Source: Margaritifera margaritifera | Taxonomy: Eukaryota; Mollusca; Bivalvia; Unionida; Margaritiferidae | DNA length: 64,000 nucleotides | Assembly (NCBI GenBank): GCA_029931535.1 | Contig: JAQPZY010001695.1 | Span: 2,670,501 to 2,734,500, forward strand | Reading direction: 5' to 3' | Shown here: positions 58,187 through 64,000 of the stretch, piece by piece | Layout: each line of letters opens with the position of its first letter | Position numbering within the stretch: position 1 is the first letter of the stretch | Translations under genes and position numbers: made by a program | Notes under the pieces: generated by a model | Database searches by the model: none | What the model saw: the letters and a program-made list of their open reading frames with translations, nothing else | Told to the model about the DNA's origin: nothing

Positions 58187-58329
58187 CTAGAAGAAACAAG
58201 ACACATGAATATGTCATCATTATCATCTATTGTCCTTATCATTATGATTGAATCTGTCAACATTTTCACAAACAAAGTACTAAATGGAAACTTGTGTCTT
58301 ACCTGCTAACCATGCTCTGATGTTACATC

Positions 58330-59185
58330 ACTTAAACAAGAGTCCCTTGAAGGGACTCCTGATGCTCTACTGGTCAAATAGAATTTCCAGGAATTCAAGA
58401 CAAGACCATTTCTTCCTTTCAGCTGCTGAGTGTTTTTTGGCGTGCTATCTCTGATATTCTTCAGCGATAACAAGATTTTCAAATTAACTGCTATAGTGGA
58501 CTTATTTGATGTCAGATAGGCACCATTTTTATTTAGAACAAAGTAAACATCATTCGAAGTCTTTTGGTGAAAACCCAATGTCAATAAGACCATACATTCA
58601 GGAGGAGTAGTGACAAGATTTTCAAGACAACCATCATGGCAGCCATATTGAATGTACAATTGGCAACATTTTCATTTAGGACCAACATGATTATCATGTT
58701 AAGTCTTTGGTGAAAAACCCGTGTTGATATGGCCATCCATTTGGGAGGATTTGAGATAACAATATTTTCAAGATGGCCACCATGGTGGCCATACTGGATG
58801 TCAGGTCAGCACCATTTAAATTTAGGGCCAACAAGACATCATAAGATGTCTTCTGGCAAAAAGCTTAGATTGATATGACTTTCTGTTTTGGAACAGTATT
58901 GATGACAAGATTTTCAAGATGGCTGCCACATTGGCCATATCTGATACTAGACTGACACCATTTCCATTTAGGACCAACCAGACATCATAGGAAGTCTTTT
59001 GGTGAATGCACAATGTCGATATGACCAGGTATCTAGGAGAAATGGCGACAACAAGATTTTCAAGACAGCCATACTGTAGGTCAGATCAGCACCATTTTCA
59101 TTTAGGACCGACAAGACATCACAAGAAGTCTTTCAGTGAAAACCAATCATGATATGACCATCCATTCAGGGGTAGTAATTCAGCA
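58330..59185 (+). repeat. Pearl-like family P2, block 4
   Basis: The palindromic head GAGTCCCTTGAAGGGACTC is intact here, followed by about five units with CATCCATTTGGGAGGA, TTTTCAAGATGGCC and CATTTAGGACCAAC. It breaks off without a tail shortly before hairpin MITE copy 20. Confidence 0.9.
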
Positions 59186-59248
59186 TAATCATCTTAATAT
59201 AAGTATTGTTGATGCTTATAAGGTTGTCATCACTAGAGAAACATGGAC

Positions 59249-59472
59249 TACCATATATACTCGTGTATAAACCATGTCCAAATGCAAACAACATGGACCC
59301 TGATCTGCCGTTGTATAATGCGCTGGCAGATCAGGGTCTATGTTGTTTGCTCTTGCGATTATTCCTTACAAACTGCATAGACCCAGATCTGCTGGTGCAT
59401 TATGTGACGGCAGATCGGGGGTCTATGCAGTTTGCAGTTGGTATCGGCTTATACGTGAGTATATATATGGTA
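59249..59472 (+). mobile_element. Hairpin MITE copy 20 (subfamily I)
   Basis: TACCATATATACTCGTGTAT on the left and TTATACGTGAGTATATATAT then GGTA on the right. Both hairpins are well kept and the spacer is worn (CGATTATTCCTTAC). Confidence 0.92.
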
Positions 59473-59719
59473 TGTCTCATATAATCTGCTAGCACTGGTG
59501 AGAAAAAATGTCTTTTTTTTATTTATACAGCACTCCCTTACTATAATGCCCTTCAATAAAATTATATCTCCTGATGAATCTCTAGTTGCAAGGCATTATT
59601 TGACTCAGAAATATGGCTTCCAAATTGGTAACAAGCTCCTCAAACCCGATGCAAGATGCAACGGTAATATTTTTGATTGTTCCTCTTGCGAGGCATGTAA
59701 GCCTGTAGATTCCATTTTA

Positions 59720-60758
59720 TTAACTCATTAACCCCTGCCGCCACAATAAGTCATTGCACTTTGCTTCCCTCATCTCGCGAGTGCCACAATAACGTGGCGG
59801 AGTTTACCTTGCTTGAATCCCAGGCGCCTTGTTTAAGTGGCAGTATTAGTCTAGGCCTGTATCCCGCACGACGAGTTAAAGCGGCGCAAACCATTGGTTG
59901 ATTCCAGACTATTTTCTAATTGTGCAGGCAGTTTAAACAATCAAATTTAAGCTTACATAGATAGAGGAAACATTGCAGCACAAAGGGAAAAAAATTTGAC
60001 TTCGATAGCGCTAAAAGTAGTGGAGTTATTTAGATTTGAAAATGATGCACAATGACAAGAATCAGCCACTGGATGTAGACACATACCTGACAGACTCTGA
60101 TGGAGATATATTTATTTATGTGTGGATTAAACCATATCTTGTAGATATTTTGAAGAATCGGTAAATAAAGACTTGCTTGTGTTTGGGAAAATGAATTTAG
60201 TTAGCACGAGTGTACATAATTCAGAGTTTGTTCAAACTGTTTCATTAGTTTTTAAATGTTTAGTGGAGAATTCTAAGGAAGAAAGGTAAGTAAATTGTGA
60301 GGAAAATATGCAGTTTTCACACGAGGTTAAAGTTTGTAAGAGAGATGACAAATGGAATTTCTGTGAATTATTTCATGTGTTGAAGGTTTTAATTATTCAG
60401 TGTGAATTCATAATGGATTTAATGGATTTTTAATGACAAAAGAAGCAAATTGGGAAGTACATAATTTTTTTTTGCCTTTATGGATGAGTTTTATTTCTGC
60501 ATGCTGCATGAAATTTATACCATTATCTACATAATTTTATTGAGAACAGCTGTGCCAAACTTTAGCTTAATTGAAGGAATACAAAGCAAAAAATAACTAA
60601 TTTGTTTCATGTAGCCCCCTCTGTAAAAATCAGCAAGTCAAGTACTGTCAGTGAGTCTCATGGATACAGCTACTGGTAAGGCTAACACTGCTCTAGGTGA
60701 TCCTTCTGCAAGTATGCTGTAGGGGAATACCTAGCTGTTTGGCTCAGGGTTTAATGAG
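59720..60758. mobile_element. TTAA-bounded piggyBac-like unit 1 of 4
   Basis: It runs from TTAACTCATTAACCCCTGCC to GGCTCAGGGTTTAATGAGTT. It contains a 40-residue frame (60042-60164, with TYLTDSDGDIFIYVWIKPY) and, about 130 bases later, GAAGAAAGGTAAGTAA, a strong donor-like site. This is the most diverged unit. Confidence 0.85.
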
Positions 60759-61792
60759 TTAACTCATTAACCCCTGCCGCCACAATAAGTTGTCGCACTT
60801 TGCATCCCTCATCTCCTGAGTGCCACTATAACTCGGCGCAGTTTACCTTGCTTGAATCCCGGGCCCCTCGTTTGAGTGGCAGTATTGGTCTAGGCCTGTA
60901 TCTCGAACGACGAGTTAAAGCGGTGCAAACCATTGGTTGATTCCAGACTATTTTCTAATTATACAAGCAGTTTAACCAATCAAATTTAAGCTTACATAGA
61001 GGAAACATTGCAGAACAAAGGGAAAAAAATTTGATTTTGATTGCGCCAGAAATAGTGGAGTTATTTAGATTTGAAAATGATGCACAATGACAAGAATCAG
61101 CCACTGGAAGTAGACACATACCTGACAGACTCTGATGGAGATATATTCATTTATGTGTGGATTAAGCCATATCTTGTAGATATTTTGAAGAATCGGTAAA
61201 TAAAGACTTGCTTGTGTTTGGGAAAATGAATTTAGTTAGCACGAGTGTACATAATTCAGAGTTTGTTCAAAGTGTTTCAGTAGTTTTTAAACGTTTAGTG
61301 GAGAATTCTAAGGAAGAAAGGTAAGTAAAGTGTGAGGAAATATGCAGTTTTCACACGAGGTTAAAGTTTGTAAGAGAGATGACAAATGGAATTTCTGTGA
61401 ATTATTTCATGTGTTGAAGGTTTTAATTATTCAGTGTGAATTCACAATGGATTTAATGGATTTTTAATGACAAAAGAAGCAAATTGGTAAGTAAATAATT
61501 TTTTTTTGCCTTTATGGATGAGTTTTATTTCTGCATGCTGCATGAAATTTATACCATTATCTACATAATTGTATTGAGAACAGCTGTGCCAAACTTTAGC
61601 TTAATTGAAGGAATACAAAGCAAAAAATAACTAATTTATTTCATTTTGCCCCCTCTGTAAAAATCAGCAAGTCAAGTACTGTCAGTGTGTCTCAGGGATA
61701 CAGCTACTGGTAAGGCTAACACTGCTCTAGGTGATCCCTCTGCAAGTATGCTGTAGGGGAATACCTAGCTGTTTGGCTCAGGGGTTAATGAG
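60759..61792. mobile_element. TTAA-bounded piggyBac-like unit 2 of 4
   Basis: The 40-residue frame is intact (61077-61199). Its right end CAGGGGTTAATGAGTT is the exact inverse of the left end AACTCATTAACCCCTG. Confidence 0.88.
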
Positions 61793-62826
61793 TTAACTCA
61801 TTAACCCCTGCCGCCACAATAAGTCGTCGCACTTTGCATCCCTCATCTCCCGAGTGCCACTATAACTCGGCGCAGTTTACCTTGCTTGAATCCCGGGCGC
61901 CTCGTTTGGGTGGCAGTATTGGTCTAGGCCTGTATCTCGAACGACGAGTTAAAGCGGCGCAAACCATTGGTTGATTCCAGACTATTTTCTAATTATACAA
62001 GCAGTTTAACCAATCAAATTTAAGCTTACATAGAGGAAACATTGCAGAACAAAGGGAAAAAAATTTGATTTTGATTGCGCCAGAAATAGTGGAGTTATTT
62101 AGATTTGAAAATGATGCAAAATGACAAGAATCAGCCACTGGAAGTAGACACATACCTGACAGACTCTGATGGAGATATATTCATTTATGTGTGGATTAAG
62201 CCATATCCTGTAGATATTTTGAAGAATCGGTAAATAAAGACTTGCTTGTGTTTGGGAAAATGAATTTAGTTAGCACGAGTGTACATAATTCTGAGTTTGT
62301 TCAAACTGTTTCAGTAGTTTTTAAACATTTAGTGGAGAATTCTAAGGAAGAAAGGTAAGTAAAGTGTGAGGAAATATGCAGTTTTCACACGAGGTTAAAG
62401 TTTGTAAGAGAGATGACAAATGGAATTTCTGTGAATTATTTCATGTGTTGAAGGTTTTAATTATTCAGTGTGAATTCACAATGGATTTAATGGATTTTTA
62501 ATGACAAAAGAAGCAAATTGGGAAGTAAATAATTTTTTTTTGCCTTTATGGATGAGTTTTATTTCTGCATGCTGCATGAAATTTATACCATTATCTACAT
62601 AATTGTATTGAGAACAGCTGTGCCAAACTTTAGCTTAATTGAAGGAATACAAAGCAAAAAATAACTAATTTATTTCATTTTGCCCCCTCTGTAAAAATCA
62701 GCAAGTCAAGTACTGTCAGTGAGTCTCATGGATACAGCTACTGGTAAGGCTAACATTGCTCTAGGTGATCCCTCTGCAAGTATGCTGTAGGGAAATACCT
62801 AGCTGTTTGGCTCAGGGGTTAATGAG
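61793..62826. mobile_element. TTAA-bounded piggyBac-like unit 3 of 4
   Basis: The frame is intact (62111-62233) with His3Gln and Leu-to-Pro changes relative to unit 2. It is nearly identical to unit 4. Confidence 0.88.
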
Positions 62827-63866
62827 TTAACTCATTAACCCCTGCCGCCACAATAAGTCGTCGCACTTTGCATCCCTCATCTCCCGAGTGCCACTATAAC
62901 TCGGCGCAGTTTACCTTGCTTGAATCCCGGGCGCCTCGTTTGGGTGGCAGTATTGGTCTAGGCCTGTATCTCGAACGACGAGTTAAAGCGGCGCAAACCA
63001 TTGGTTGATTCCAGACTATTTTCTAATTATACAAGCAGTTTAACCAATCAAATTTAAGCTTATATAGATAGAGGAAACATTGCAGAACAAAGGGAAAAAA
63101 ATTTGATTTTGATTGCGCCAGAAATAGTGGAGTTATTTAGATTTGAAAATGATGCAAAATGACAAGAATCAGCCACTGGAAGTAGACACATACCTGACAG
63201 ACTCTGATGGAGATATATTCATTTAGGTGTGGATTAAGCCATATCTTGTAGATATTTTGAAGAATCGGTAAATAAAGACTTGCTTGTGTTTGGGAAAATG
63301 AATTTAGTTAGCACGAGTGTACATAATTCTGAGTTTGTTCAAACTGTTTCAGTAGTTTTTAAACATTTAGTGGAGAATTCTAAGGAAGAAAGGTAAGTAA
63401 AGTGTGAGGAAATATGCAGTTTTCACACGAGGTTAAAGTTTGTAAGAGAGATGACAAATGGAATTTCTGTGAATTATTTCATGTGTTGAAGGTTTTAATT
63501 ATTCAGTGTGAATTCACAATGGATTTAATGGATTTTTAATGACAAAAGAAGCAAATTGGTAAGTAAATAATTTTTTTTTGCCTTTATGGATGAGTTTTAT
63601 TTCTGCATGCTGCATGAAATTTATACCATTATCTACATAATTTTATTGAGAACAGCTGTGCCAAACTTTAGCTTAATTGAAAGAATACAAAGCAAAAAAT
63701 AACTAATTTATTTCATGTAGCCCCCTCTAAAAATCAGGAAGTCAAGTACTGTCAGCGAGTCTCAAGGATACAGCTACTGGTAAGGCTAACATTGCTCTAG
63801 GTGATCCCTCTGCAAGTATGCTGGAGGGGAATACCTAGCTGTTTGGCTCAGGGGTTAATGAGTTAA
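62827..63866. mobile_element. TTAA-bounded piggyBac-like unit 4 of 4
   Basis: The short frame from 63149 is cut by a TAG at 63224 (Tyr codon changed). The right boundary GGGGTTAATGAGTTAA ends the array. Apart from this it is close to unit 3. Confidence 0.88.
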
Positions 63867-64000
63867 GTGGTAGTATAATTATATGGATCAATTACTGTAC
63901 AAGGCGGTATGCTCTAAAACTTCCACGGACAGCATTATAATGAGGGAACACTGTACGATAAATTTTTTACTAGGTACAGTCATTAGTGTATACAATGTAG

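Larger units (their letters stand above)
59526..63955. mobile_element. Tigger-like TIR element (copy T4) hosting a nested array
   Basis: TACAGCACTCCCTTACTATA ATGC at 59526 pairs with GCATTATAATGAGGGAACAC TGTA ending at 63955, 18 of 24 positions inverted-identical. The two halves total about 290 bp, the size of T2. The array at 59720-63866 lies between them at a TTAA site. Confidence 0.75.

Noticed and set aside
58099..58190. Alternative frame reading [19 protein letters not shown] in exon a
   Set aside because: It is open but ends in phase 0, while exon b needs one preceding base. The Ser/Gly-rich frame fits.

Overview
The window is animal nuclear DNA, AT-rich and intron-rich, with nearly all coding sequence in small GT-AG exons on the minus strand. 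The abundance of tandemly organised interspersed repeats of the 'pearl' type, the many TIR elements and the tRNA-like SINEs suggest a mollusc, most likely a bivalve. That assignment is an inference from repeat style.

One gene spans almost the whole window. It is a Rho guanine nucleotide exchange factor of the Lbc family (relatives: AKAP13, ARHGEF28, ARHGEF2, ARHGEF18). I reconstruct 19 coding exons from 58186 down to 49, about 619 codons, and the reading phase agrees at every junction. The order is a Ser/Pro-rich N-terminal region (58.1-33.7 kb), the DH catalytic domain (32.6-14.5 kb, six exons), the PH domain (14.5-2.6 kb), and the start of a charged, coiled-coil-like region (2.3 kb to the edge). 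Both ends of the gene lie outside the window. No second functional gene is visible; the other coding traces are a dead LINE reverse transcriptase, short ORFs in transposons, and one unexplained ORF ending on a poly(A) signal near 54.7 kb.

The introns are built from repeats. The most prominent is a MITE of about 220 bp with 20 recognisable copies, TA-flanked TIRs and two long internal hairpins, in two subfamilies. Several pearl-like families (about 130-160 bp units) fill 1.7-2.2, 4.9-5.8, 8.2-9.8, 12.4-14.3, 23.7-24.7, 30.8-31.9, 39.0-39.7, 41.8-42.5, 44.5-45.7, 50.9-51.9, 55.7-56.9 and 58.3-59.2 kb. There are also pogo/Tigger-like TIR elements, a TTAA-bounded piggyBac-like element, and at 59.7-63.9 kb a head-to-tail array of four TTAA-bounded units of about 1,035 bp lying inside another TIR element.

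The most interesting signals are where repeats meet splicing. A 44/50-bp minisatellite copies the 5' splice site of a DH-domain exon many times (16.17-16.95 kb). A 33-bp duplication gives an exon two in-frame 3' splice sites (47.42/47.45 kb). A (TG)n(TA)n tract lies just upstream of the largest DH exon (26.4 kb), and another DH exon is pinched between two MITEs (21.9-22.05 kb).
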